From positions 3,350,001 through 3,414,000 of the forward strand of contig NC_045141.1 in NCBI RefSeq assembly GCF_008831285.2: a DNA stretch of 64,000 nt, in the 5' to 3' direction. The position numbers were made by a program, and so were the translations under genes. This document shows positions 1 through 10,556 of this stretch, in pieces; position 1 is the first letter of the stretch; each line of letters begins with the position of its first letter. Origin of the DNA: Nymphaea colorata (lineage: Eukaryota; Streptophyta; Magnoliopsida; Nymphaeales; Nymphaeaceae). The notes under the pieces were generated by a model. The model saw only the letters and a list, made by a program, of their open reading frames with translations, did no database searches and had not been told where the DNA came from.

Positions 1-1215
1 ATTTTGCCCTTGTATCGTGGCATATAAACCTAGAAAGCAGGAATTTTTTATCAAATTTTTGATAATTGACTAACATTTGGGCAATTAGGCCATTTTTCAA
101 CTTTATATGACCTTAGGAGTTGCTAAGTCAGCTCACTATGGTTATCCCAGTGTGCAATCAACTCCTCTGTAGCTCAAATCAGCCCACCATAACTTGAAAC
201 TGCAATTTTAGCTCAACCAAGTCAAAACAAGTTCACCTTAATGGTAAGAAAGCTTTATTTTATTTTAAGTCACAACCTAAGTTTCAGGTCCATACTAACT
301 GTTTCCATTGGGTCTTTCTCTAATAGGACCATGCTTATCATGTTTAAATCAAGCTTCCTTTAGTTTGTTTGAGTTCATTCATCCTAGTTTGAGCTTGGTT
401 CTTAGTGATTTCTCTCTCATATTTTCAGGGGTTGGAGTTGGATTTAAGCTTAGCCTGAAAAAGTAAGTCAAAGCCATGCTAGAACCATGTTTGTTATGTA
501 TAAATCAAGATTCCTTTAGCTCAATTTGAGTTCATTTATCCCGGTTTGAGTTCAATTCATTTCCAAGTGCTTTCTCTCTCTTGTAAAAGTTCCAATCATG
601 ACTAGAAGAACAAATTTCTTGGATCTTTGACTTTGGATTTTGGATCATTACTCTCAACCACATGAAAAGATATTTTGACTTTTACAGCATGTCCTATTTG
701 AAATTTTGGTACTGGATTATATAAAATTTCTCATATCATGATTATAAGTCTGGATTCAGATCTAGTTTTTTCCTAATAAGTCCACATCTTACATCCTAGT
801 CCTAGTAGAGATCCAGGTCTACATGACTTAGCTTTTACATGCACCATATTAGTTTATGATATCAATTTGCATTGATGGATGATGATCCAGACATGAACAA
901 ACATCAAGATTTAATTCTTCCTATTCATAAGCCGATTTCTGAGATCTATTTAGATTTCAAAACTTGCATGATTTTATAACCAGAGTATGTTTGCTTTTCA
1001 TAGGTTTTGGATGACATTTCAACTTAGGAATAGGAATGTTTAATTTATTTCTTTGTCTAATTACTCCTAGAAAAGGATCTACAAATGGTCGGATCCCGTC
1101 TCTTGGAATCCCGCACAAGTAATAAAGAGGAGTACAAATAATGATATCTCATTTCTTACGATGTGCATACAAGATTGAACAAATTTACATGTAAATAATT
1201 ACTCACTATAATTTC
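1..1215 (+). mobile_element. Truncated LTR of the giant Tat/Ogre-like family
   Basis: The reverse complement of this stretch aligns with two parts of the giant element near the other end of the window. Positions 1 to about 700 match 46,300-47,270, running from the ~160-bp array to just inside the LTR start. Positions about 700-1,215 match the 3' end of the right-hand LTR (61,160-61,620), including a shared ACATGTAAA block near 1,190 and 61,163. The middle ~4 kb of the long LTR is missing, so this is either a deleted derivative or a short subfamily. Sense is on the + strand. The 5' end lies outside the window and no primer-binding site follows the 3' end, which fits a solo or broken LTR. Confidence 0.7.
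331..650 (+). repeat. Two tandem units of ~157 bp (LTR array)
   Basis: Two diverged copies follow each other. The phrase around 340 (TGTTTAAATCAAGCTTCC) recurs near 496, so the period is about 157 bp. Each unit contains GAGTTCATT, a TTTGAG..TT block and a TTTCTCTCTC tract. In inverse orientation it is the same unit that forms four copies at 46,346-47,000. Confidence 0.65.
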
Positions 1216-2558
1216 TGCGCTATTTTGATTTATCAATCAATTATCTTTGCTCAAGTGTTTAAGAGTGAAGACCACCCTATAAGTAGGCTACGTTTGCATC
1301 ATGAACTTCCTTCAAATGTTATGCAAAAAAGCTTAGATTAAAAAGTATGTAGTTTCATTCTAAAATAAACTTTAGCATGCATGGAGTGAAGATGATACTC
1401 TTGTTCATCGTGAACTTTGGCCAAGCTTTTTGATCCTTATGTGTGTAGAAATTTTTTGCTTAGCTTGATTTGCCTTGTTCTTTTGTGACATTGCCTACTA
1501 TCAATACAACATTTGATATGTATATTATTACTTGAAAGTATATATGAGCCACAATTACCTTTCACTCTAATCAATTCCACATTTTAGGGAATCTCTCAAT
1601 TGTTCTACATCAAAGCTATCCCTTGTCTACTCATCGATCGCATGATCTTCATCAATCAAAAATGGATCAAAGTATTTTTTTTTCTTCAACTTCCACTTCC
1701 ATTCTTTCCAAATGCCGTTCAATTTCTTTATGAACCATGACCTCATATGATTTTATAAGTTAAATTTTACTTACATTAGGAGTCATATGTACTTGAATAT
1801 CATTATATTGTATGTAAAATATGGCTGTTTGAGGTCATGCTTACAAGTTTTTCAATGAAATGCCTAGAGGAACTGTTAGTTCATTGAAAGCTAGCTTCTC
1901 CACAAGTAAGAATGAGGGCAGCTCTTCTACATGCAGGAATGTGAAAGGAAGATGCGTAAGCCTCAAACTGACATGATTAGTCTGTTTCTTCAGCATAGGA
2001 AGGTCTGCTAGGAATAATAAACATCCATTCTTGTAATGTTCTCGTTAAAAATTAAGGAACCACATGATCAGTATTCACGTTGTTAGATGTTCCTTGCGAT
2101 AAGTTTGGAAGAGATGACTAGTATTTAGACCAAAGTTTATTTGCTTCATTTACTATCTAAAAAAATAAAAATTGAAACTATACAAAATCATCCAAAACAT
2201 AGATGAACTGTATTAAATACAATTAGGTTTTGTATCAAATATAATGTTCTTTGCAGTTTAAGTTCAATATTTGTTATTTCGAGTCGAAGGTTTTTTTTTT
2301 TTTTATGATGGCTAAGTTAAAATAATTTTATCTAGGATTTTCTTTCATGGGCATCAAACAAACACTTGAAAATCTTTCCAGATATATTTTTGGAGACCAT
2401 CAAACGCAACTTGAAGTTGGAATGGGTCGAATGAAGTTCATTTCCACCTTATTTCAAAAACATTTTCCATGGTAAAAAATTGATTTTGCTTTTTTGTCGG
2501 CATCAAATGTACCTTTAGTGTAATCTTGGCATAACCTTAGCTTGACCATTACAAAAAG

Positions 2559-2562
<4 letters not shown>
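1216..2562. other. No gene seen; AT-rich intergenic sequence
   Basis: There is no open frame above ~60 codons that looks coding on either strand. Several T-rich and A-rich runs occur (for example near 1,672 and 2,290). I see no terminal repeats or known element motifs. Confidence 0.6.

Positions 2563-2607
<45 letters not shown>
2563..2607. repeat. (AG)n microsatellite
   Basis: An uninterrupted AG dinucleotide run of about 45 bp. It abuts the outer end of the left inverted arm of the element at 2,612-4,712. Confidence 0.95.
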
Positions 2608-2611
<4 letters not shown>

Positions 2612-2820
2612 AAATGTAACTAAGAACAGAGTCTGCCTGAACTTGTAACTTCATTATGTGCTAATCTGTGCCATTCTAGACGCGGTTTAGATCAAATGGA
2701 ATGAAGCTAGAAATAGTACATTTTCCTTTTCTGTTAATTGAGGATGATCTGCTGCCAGTTACAAGAGCATGCAGCGCCATGCTAAAGTTGACACTTGTCC
2801 ACGAAGCTAGCACACAAAAA
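2612..2820 (+). repeat. Left inverted arm
   Basis: Pairs with 4,529-4,712. I estimate about 75-80 percent identity by eye. The best-conserved core is near 2,735-2,765, with a second around 2,785-2,815. Confidence 0.75.
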
Positions 2821-4335
2821 GAGACACGAATAATTTGAACCTTGATTAACTGAATATGTAAGGACTTGGACTTGGAGGATAGATTCAGAAAAAAAGAAAA
2901 AGCAAATTGAGCATTTTATATACATAACGGTGTGTGTGTCTGCGCGCACGATTTAATTTACATCCCTAGTTAAGATGATTTTTTGACATAAGGAGACATG
3001 GAAATAATTTGACTTGCACGTTGAAACTTTTTGCGAAAAGAGATGGCAAATGATTAATTTTTTAAGTCGTTATCAACAACTAGTTTTCTTGGCATTTTGT
3101 ATAAATTGAAGCATTTATTATTTTGTTTTTAAAATTTGAACAGAATTAGGCCAATTTTCAAAATGTAAGAGCATTGAACATAGGATATTTATTGAAATTA
3201 AATCTGATCCGAATCTGAATCTGAATGCAACCGTATGTCATTCCTTAAATCCAAATCTGATCTAATTTATTAATTGGATTTTACGGTTTTCTCCATAGTC
3301 ATTTTTTTTCAGAATGCTTTGGTCAGATTCAAGTCAGATATATTGACATCCCCTGTGGCATATGCAACTTGGCTGCCTACATCATATTTAGTGGATTGGG
3401 ACAAGCATGGAATTGGGAGGGGGAATCAAACTGCCATACATGCCATGAGATCCGAGATTTAGTGTGAACACCCTTAATAATAGCTGGATCAAGTAAGGCA
3501 TGCACTTTGTTACATGCTGAGCATATAACACAAGTGTAGATGTTTGTCAAGGAAGGATTGAAACCCCTGGACCCATGCATCTTCACATTGGAAATGTTAG
3601 ATTCTTCAAGGTGCAGAAAATAATTCCAGAAAGAGCACGACACCTGTGGCCAGTAATGCTAATGGTACCTAAAACATTGATCGGAGAACTTGCATGTAAA
3701 AGAGGATACTCTTCCCATCCTCTCTTCTATTCTCTGGCATGGGTTTGCAAATGGTCTAATTTGATCATGCCAAACATGTTTATGACATTATAAGAAAGTT
3801 TCAGTTGTTAACTTCGGGAAAAAAAAGTCACCAAAGGTCTTTAATTTATATAAAATGTCAACAAAACTATTTTTTTTGTTATCGATTTAGCAAACATTTG
3901 CCATCTTTTTTGCAAAAAAGCTTCAATTACACTTGCAAGTCAAACTCTTGCAATGTTGCCCCCATGGGGCACAGCTCAAACGTGCGGTCTAGGGGGCATT
4001 ATGCACATGTTATGATTTCAATTCACGAAGTGCTATGCTCATGTATAACAAAAAGTGTGGGTTCTACATGCACATTGAAGTATGCAGCTATCCCACCACC
4101 TGATACCCACACAGCTCTAAACCTTAGGGGCAAGAGGAAGAGGAGGATCTTTGGCTCGCATTCAGACTGTGGAATAACCTCCTGCTTACACAGAGTCTTT
4201 CAGTCTCTTTTCAACCATGCACACAAATTTTTGCCCTCGATTCAGAAGTGGATGTATATATAGTGCTCAATTTGTTCATTCTTTCCGTGGAATCGAGTAA
4301 TCGAGTCCAAGTTCTTACCAAGGGCCGAGACAAGT

Positions 4336-4500
4336 GCGGGCTACATGTGGGCAATTGCCCACAAATTGCCTACACGGACCCAAAAATCATTTATTTTTTA
4401 TTGATATTTTTTAGTATTTTTTATTTACATATTAATGCACTTTCAAATTTTAAAATTTTTATACCGAGTGCCCTTTAACCAGAATTTTCTGGCTCTCCCT
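4336..4500 (+). mobile_element. MITE, copy A of the GGGCAnTTGCCC family
   Basis: Shares with 12,904-13,080 and 13,143-13,322 the order: CTACATGTGG-like start, palindromic GGGCAATTGCCC, an AT-rich middle, a GAGTGCCC-like block, and TTTTCTGGCTC at the end. The outer terminal repeat is worn away here. No coding capacity. Confidence 0.5.
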
Positions 4501-4528
4501 GATCAAAGTTTTGAGTGGCTGATGTGAC

Positions 4529-4712
4529 CGCTTGATGTGTGCTAGCTTCCTGGACAAGTCCCAACTTTAGCTTGCCACAACTTGCCCTTGTAACTAGCGG
4601 CAGATCATCCTCAATTAAGAGAAAAGGAAAATTATTAATTATAGCTTATGTTCCAGTTCATATAAACAGATTAGCGCATAATGGCATTACAAATTCAAGT
4701 GGACTCTATTCT
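4529..4712 (-). repeat. Right inverted arm
   Basis: Reverse complement of 2,612-2,820 with small gaps. The match stops at an AT/T-rich run just outside (4,715-4,737). Confidence 0.75.
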
Positions 4713-5560
4713 TAATTTATATATCTTTTTTTTTTATGCAGGTTAAGTGGTCATGCCAAGACTCATATATGCACGCATGGGATTGGTTGTTGGGCCTCCT
4801 CGCTACTTCCCTTTTGATTGGTTCCTGGTTTTTATATATGCACGCATGGGATTCTAGCTTCTGTAAATCTTTGACATGTGTATACTCAATTATATAACTT
4901 TCCATTGCATATAAGAGATCTCAGATCCTCCCTCTTAAATGCAGCTAGCCTTTGTGCATCTTCCTTTCTTAGAAGGAGAGGAAAACCAAAGGGATTGCTG
5001 TAACGTGACCTTGAACTGACATGCCATCCCGATCTAAAGTTCCCGACTGGCATTCAGTGCATCTATAGTACTCTAACAACATATGTAGTATGTAATACGA
5101 GCTTTCATAGAGCACATGACACCATGAAACATGTGATTTTTACGCTCTGGAGTCCAAATAACTATTCCACATGTTAACATTTCTCCTTTCACTTTATTTC
5201 ATTTAACCATTTGGTTACCTACTTTCAGTCACTTTAGCAGAAACATAAGGCACGTGGATTAATAATTGGTCCTTTTTTCCAGTCGAATTGCCTAATCCCC
5301 TAATTAATGGGTTTGATTTCCTTGCTGGTTAGAAATGTCACTTGTCTATCTCCTTCATTGATCACCGAAGCATGTGTAAGTGTCCAATCCTTTTTTTAAA
5401 GAACGAAAAGAAGTCATGCATGTTCCCACTGTTTTGGTTTGCAAAAGGCAGCAACGAAGTTGACTGCATTAATAATATGATACACACTAGAAACCACTTT
5501 AAAACTAAATTGAAGGTGAAGGTCCTTGCTTCAAAAAAGGTAGTCCTCTACTTTTAGTGT
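4713..5560. other. No gene seen; short direct repeat
   Basis: Non-coding. A 20-bp sequence beginning ATATATGCACGC occurs exactly twice, at 4,765 and 4,834, in the same orientation 69 bp apart. Nothing else stands out. Confidence 0.6.
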
Positions 5561-6705
5561 CCACCTAACATAGGAAGGCCCACTTTAAAGGGCAGCTCTC
5601 TCAAAGACAGGATCCTGAACCGAGCACAGTCATTATCAAAGACCTAATTAATTGAGAGATGAATGAGAGAGATTCTATTGAGCACAAGAGCTTGCCTTTC
5701 AGTGATGTGCTTCTTTCGCGAGATATGTCTTTGACTGTAGTATAGTCGGTATATGTTTAACGAAGTGGAAACAATCCTGCCATCGAAGGTTGACCAGTCA
5801 GTGACTAAAATGTTCCCACCTTCTATACAGTAGTTCTATCTACTTTTATGGATTCCGGAGTTACTTCTACTTATATGATATAATACAATATGAATGGGGA
5901 CTATAACTAGATAATGACTAATCGTTTGATCATTCCTCCTATACTCTTAGAACTCTATATAACTAGGTGGAAAGTGGGTGGTACCTCAAATCCCCAAAGA
6001 AAGAAGGCTAGAGATGGTTGCTTTGATTCAAGCCTTCATTAGATCTTGTTCATTCATCAATCAGTTGTCTTTTTCTGTTCATTCCTTCTTGTCCTTTGCT
6101 AATCTTCTTTCTTCTTTTAGAACAAGAAGATGAATTGATGGCTTAGTTGCTTCTAATGTTATGCTACTGAATGAATGGAATGATTCTTATCTTCGTTAAC
6201 GACCCCTTGCTTCAAAGGGCCATGCGTATGTGGAAATGAAAGAGCTTAGACTGGCTGAGGCTTTCCACTCTTTCCAAGGTAATCAGGCTATATAATCAAC
6301 TCGGCTAGGATCGAGATGTTCTTGTTCGCTTGGCTTGTCTCTTTCAGATCCTCTTTTTGATATTCCCAAATCTGACAATGACAATGAATTTCTCAACTGA
6401 CATCTAAACTCATTATATGGCTATTATAGAAAAGCAGTCTTCTCTATGCACTTGGGAGTGCCTCCTGGACTTTGATAGAAAGGTTTGTCAAGAGGTTGCA
6501 TTAGGCAGCAAAAGAAACCGTTGAAAGCAGTGAGCGTTTCTGCAAACAACCAGCAACACACATTTTGCTCTTGTACTCCAAGTATGTGAAGAGCCCTTCC
6601 GACCACTAGCTGCTTTTTATCCGCGCACTATGAGGGCATTCTCAGTATGCCTGCCATAGACCTTATTTGTATGCCTGAAGTAATGGACTGATTAGTATTA
6701 GTACG
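5561..6705. other. Non-TE sequence, possibly of mitochondrial origin
   Basis: No long frame and no repeat-family signature. The texture differs from its neighbours: more even base composition, CTTTCTTC/GAAAGAAGG-type runs and CTT/AAG-rich spacers that resemble plant mitochondrial intergenic DNA. That impression is not proof. No mitochondrial gene can be recognised in it. Confidence 0.2.
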
Positions 6706-6839
6706 CCTATAGTGTTTAGAGTATGCTTTCACTAACCTTCTCTCATACGTCCTCCTCCAGTATATCTTCAATGAATTCTTCTATTCTGGCCGAATATCCT
6801 TCTGAAATGGCAGAGCAGCAACTTCTAATAAAGAGCTTG

Positions 6840-6955
6840 AAACACTCACATACTCTGATCAACTTGTCCACATACTTATTCAAATGAGATAATCAATGAA
6901 ATTATTGGATCCAATCTTAAAATCTAAACTTTCTATTATACTGAAACTTTTAACA
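6840..6955 (-). repeat. 3' LTR remnant of Copia-1
   Basis: Read on the - strand it begins TGTTAAAAGTTTCAG next to a polypurine tract, and it shares CATTGATTATYTCATTTGAATAA with the 5' LTR at 10,307-10,556. Beyond about 6,840 the alignment is lost; a full 250-bp LTR would reach about 6,706. Confidence 0.55.
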
Positions 6956-6967
6956 CTCCCCCTCAAT
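6956..6967 (-). other. Polypurine tract of Copia-1
   Basis: On the - strand ATTGAGGGGGAG lies directly before the LTR start. This is the plus-strand priming site of a Copia element. The C-terminal pol codons run into it. Confidence 0.7.
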
Positions 6968-7860
6968 CTGGTGCATAAAAATCATGTATGCCCACTTTGG
7001 ATTTGATGATTTGAAATTGCTCTCTTCCAAGACCTTTTGTGAAAATATCTGCAATTGGTTCTTGAAAGATACATGAAGGGTTTGCAACACTTTAGATTTG
7101 ATGTGGTCACGTACTAGATGAAGATCAACTTCAATGTGCTTAGTACATTCATGGAAGATAGGGTTAGCTGCAAGGTGAATCGCCACTTGATTATCACAGA
7201 ATACATATAAGAGTTACATGGTTTATCTTCAATTCTGTCAATAGTGACTTTAACCATACCACTTCATATGCCACATTTGATAGTGATCGATATTTAGCTT
7301 CAGCTAAGATCTTGACATAGTTGCTTGTCTTTTGGTCTCCCAGGAGATTAGATTCTCACCAAGGAAAACACAGTAACATGTTGTAGATCTTCTTGTGTCC
7401 TTACATGAAGCCTAGTCAACATCACAAAAGGCTCTAATGTGTAGCTGGTTTCTTGCCAATAACATTAATTCTTGACCTGGATTCTTCTTGAGGTACCTAG
7501 CCACCCTTAAGGCCATCCCCAAATGTCATGTTCTTGGCTCTTGCATAAACCTGCTAAGAATATTCACAACAAATAAGAGCCCAGGTCTTGTTATTGTTAA
7601 GTTTATATATTAGTTTACCAACAAGTCTTCTGTAGGCTGACGACTCTTTAAGAGGTTCTTCTTCATTTCAAGTAATTGATGTTTACTGCTCCATCAAAGT
7701 TTCAATAGGTTTTGCTTGAAGAAGACCAGTTTCTTCCAAAATGTGAAGACAATATTTGCGTTGTGACAAGCAAATGCCTTCATTACTTCTTGACAGTATT
7801 CACTTTCCCTGCACATGACATCTTCGATAGGTAAAGGTATAATAGAAGTTTATATTTCTT
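6956..7860 (-). pseudogene. Copia-1 RT second half and RNase H, degraded
   Basis: The last ~75 codons read well: [20 protein letters not shown] followed by a diverged SKDQLADIFTKAL-like tail, the usual end of Copia RNase H. Upstream, pieces match the later part of RT (GICLSQRKYCLHILEETGLL near 7,720-7,790; RRLVGKLIY-like near 7,600). The first half of RT, including the catalytic YVDD region, is absent. The integrase tail instead lies directly before this segment near 7,860. Many stops and frameshifts; not functional. Confidence 0.75.
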
Positions 7861-7869
7861 CTTTTGAGT

Positions 7870-8880
7870 TTAAAAATGGAATACATGTTCAAACTTGACA
7901 TCATGACTCACCATCAATTTTTTTGTTTTCATATTGTAAACAAGATATGCCTTTCTACCAAAGGGGTACCCTAAGAAAACATACATATGTGCTAGTTCAT
8001 CAAATTTACTGCTTGGTTTTAAATTTGTCACATAACACAAACAACCAAACGTTCTAAGATGTTATATGTTGGTTTTCTTTGAGAGAGTCTTTCATATGGT
8101 GTGACTCCATTTAACAAAGGTGAGGGAGTTCTATTTATTAAATAAGTTGTTGTCAACACACATTTGCCCCCAAAAATTTTAAAGTTAAAATAGCCTGGAA
8201 TCAAAGTGCATGAAAATTGTTGTCAATACACTGTTAGTAGGTGCCTGTGCTTCCTCTCAAGCACACCATTTTGTTGAGGCGTGTAGACAACTCCTTTCAT
8301 GTATAATTTGTCTTTGCTAAAAAAGTGTTTGTAGCATTTGAGGTAAAAATTTTGATCCATTATCACTCCTTATTTGTAGTATTATGATTTTAAACTGATT
8401 TTCAACCAGATTAAAAAATTGTTGCACATTGTATTGTGTCTCATATTTGTGGTGCATTAGAAATACCCAAGTGCAACATGAGTAGTCAGCAACTAGACTA
8501 AAAGAATAATGAGCACCAATGAGTGAGACTTGATAATAAGGTCCCCAAGTATCACAATGCACCATTTGAAAAGGCTTTACAGAAGAAATTCTCTAACATT
8601 GAAAGGTAGAGAAGTCTGCTTTGAAATAGAACAAGTATGACATTGACTATTCTTTAACACTATCTTAGAGTCTTGTACAGAGAAGAGTTTATTTCTAAAG
8701 CTAGAAGGATGACCCAAGCATAAATGCCAAAGGTCCAAAAAGTCCTGACATTTGGTTGTTGTAGAAACAATAGGTAATTAGTCATCAAAATTGGTAGTCA
8801 ATCCATTGGCAAAATTAGGCTTTGGAAGCAATATATGCCACTTCTCAGTTCAACAACTCCAATTTCCATCTCAGACATCT
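7870..8880 (-). pseudogene. Copia-1 integrase, degraded
   Basis: The segment 8,317-8,565 carries the integrase core: VHCDTWGPY (first catalytic Asp) and RSDNGSKF (second Asp), with VADYSCCTWVFLM between, as in Copia integrases. Further on, GYPFGRKAYLVYNMKTKK (around 7,930-7,970) is the post-core region with the FLGYP signature. The HHCC zinc-binding part upstream is broken by stops. It would join element DNA to the host chromosome in the nucleus, but cannot be made here. Confidence 0.8.
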
Positions 8881-8884
8881 GGTC

Positions 8885-9532
8885 CTATATGACACAACCA
8901 TAGGTAGAGAACAAAACATCACAGTTCAACTGCTTGATTAATTGACTAATGGATATTAGATTGAAATTAAAATTTGGAATGTAATAAACATGATGTAATA
9001 TGATTGAAGGAGAGATTACAAAATCACCTTTGTAAGTTGCAAGCACAATATTATTGTTGGGCAATCTGATACGAAAACTAGTTTGAAGTTTTAAAGCATT
9101 AACCAGACTTGACAATGAAGATGTCATGTGATCACGGGCACCACTGTCAATGATCCATGCATCTTTCAGAGTAATGGAAACACCTGCAAAATTTGCATGA
9201 GAGATTGGTGGTTTCTCTTTCAGTGATTGAATAATCTGGTTGTATTCTTCCATGGTGAAGACTGGCACACTTTTCTTGCTGGATTGAGCCACATTTGCAT
9301 CAAAACATACAAAACCACTAGATGCTGCAGTAGAGATAAATTTCCCATTCGACTTTTCTTCTTGCACTACAACTTGTGTTTTCTCGTCTTTGGTTAAATA
9401 ACTTAAACTCATTTGGGTACCCATGTTGTTTGTAACACTTACCCTCTGTGGTACCCATTTTCTAATAGTATGTGCAATGTTGACTTCTGTGGGTATTTCC
9501 TTTGAATGTTTGATTATCATATTGAGATGCAA
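8885..9532 (-). pseudogene. Copia-1 gag C-terminus and protease
   Basis: A 215-codon frame without stops. Near residue 128 it has WIIDSGARDHMT, the Copia aspartic protease active site (DSGA). The downstream segment VYYIPNFNFNLISISQL is the usual protease tail. The N-terminal part is the end of gag. Protease would cut the gag-pol polyprotein in the virus-like particle. It is the longest open segment left in Copia-1. Confidence 0.85.
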
Positions 9533-9539
9533 TCCAACT

Positions 9540-10290
9540 AATATGCTCTATAGAAGGCAACAATTGCCTCTCGCTGCTTCTCTTCCTGAAGGATCAGAAA
9601 ATATACCTTTGCTATTTGGGGAAAAGGATCCATGAGAAACTATCCTCTGATAGAGTTATATGACTCATTCAGTCCCATTAGAAACTAAATGACTCTCTTC
9701 CTGCTCCTTGTCAGAAATAATCTTCATAGCCCCACATGTGTAGACAAGAAGCAGCTCATCGGAAGCCAGCTCATCCCAATAGCCTTTGAGTTCGGTTTAG
9801 TATGCAGTGACACCTTGTGTCACCTTATTGAAGACTTGACTTGATATTTTCTAAGAGCAATACTTAGAGTATAATGATGCTGAAAATCAGCTGATACCTC
9901 ATGTGTCGTCGTCACATATATGACGCTGTTTGCTATATCCTTTGCCACAAAATTGATTATCCAAGACAACAGCATAGTATTGGATCTCTCCATAAAATGT
10001 GCTCTACAGATGCTAGATCTGGCTCTTGCAAGGACCCATCAATGAAACACAACCTGTTCTTGGCTGTTAAGGCCATGACCATGGCCCGACTCCAAGTAAG
10101 GTAGATGTCACCTGTCAATGGTTGTGAAACCAGGACAACACCAAGACTCTCTGAGTGGGGAGATACAGTGGATCATTGAAGCCATCGACTTGATCAGGAT
10201 TCACCTTGAGAAACACCTTTTGAGGCAATCCATGATGAAGCCATGATGACAGAAGATGAAAAAGACAGACAAAAGGATGCTTCAGATTAA
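9540..10290 (-). pseudogene. Copia-1 gag N-terminal part
   Basis: Runs - strand from just after the primer-binding site. Broken frames carry YLTWSRAMVMALTAKNRL followed by FIDGSL (near 10,015-10,100), the conserved first part of Copia gag (retrotran_gag_3 type), then W.RCNDMV- and IYA-like blocks. Gag forms the cytoplasmic particle. At least three stops or frameshifts interrupt it. Confidence 0.7.
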
Positions 10291-10291
10291 T

Positions 10292-10306
10292 GATGCTCTG
10301 ATAGCG
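10292..10306 (-). other. Primer-binding site of Copia-1
   Basis: - strand CGCTATCAGAGC differs at two positions from TGGTATCAGAGC, the complement of initiator tRNA-Met used by most plant Copia elements. It lies directly inside the 5' LTR. Confidence 0.65.
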
Positions 10307-10556
10307 TGTAAAAGAACATTGCATAACAAGCAAACCAGAGCAGCAAGAAAGACGAGCAAGTTGTGGGAAGAAGATATTTTGTCTTTTGAGTTATATATGT
10401 ATACATTACAAGTAGGAGGTTACAGAACAGCCAATCAGAAAAGGATTGGAGAATAAGTTTATAACAGAATTTCTTTCTTCCTTTTTTAGATGCTTCTAGT
10501 GATTTCTTTATTCAAATGAAATAATCAATGTAATTCTTAAACCGAAACTTTCAACA
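10307..10556 (-). repeat. 5' LTR of Copia-1
   Basis: 250 bp. In sense it starts TGTTGAAAGTTTCGG and ends TTCTTTTACA, so it has TG...CA ends. It contains TATA-like TATACATATATAACTC in the middle, a likely promoter, and is followed by the primer-binding site. AGGTT outside at 10,557 may be one copy of a target duplication; I did not find the other. Confidence 0.75.

Larger units (their letters stand above)
2612..4712. mobile_element. Non-autonomous inverted-repeat element, MULE-like
   Basis: The two ends are inverted copies of each other over roughly 200 bp (2,612-2,820 against 4,529-4,712). They share blocks such as TTAATTGAGGATGATCTGC and ACTTGTCCAsGAAGCTAGC in the same order. Long terminal inverted repeats around non-coding DNA are typical of Mutator-like elements in plants, but no transposase is present and I could not define a 9-bp target duplication. 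The interior holds only unconvincing reading frames; a MITE (4,336-4,500) lies just inside the right arm. A foldback element or an inverted duplication of another repeat would look the same. Confidence 0.55.
6840..10556 (-). mobile_element. Copia-1, internally deleted Ty1/Copia element
   Basis: LTR, primer site, gag, protease, integrase, RT second half/RNase H, polypurine tract and LTR follow in Copia order on the - strand. Internal length is about 3.3 kb against the 4-4.5 kb usual for the superfamily, because RT has lost its first half. The LTRs are strongly diverged, so it is old. Confidence 0.85.

Noticed and set aside
2454-2654. Ser/Leu repeat frame
   Set aside because: Translation of the (AG)n microsatellite.
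3805-4263. 152-codon + strand frame inside the 2.6-4.7 kb element
   Set aside because: No family motif, unusual composition for a plant protein, and it lies in non-coding DNA between inverted arms. An open frame of this length can occur by chance in the window.
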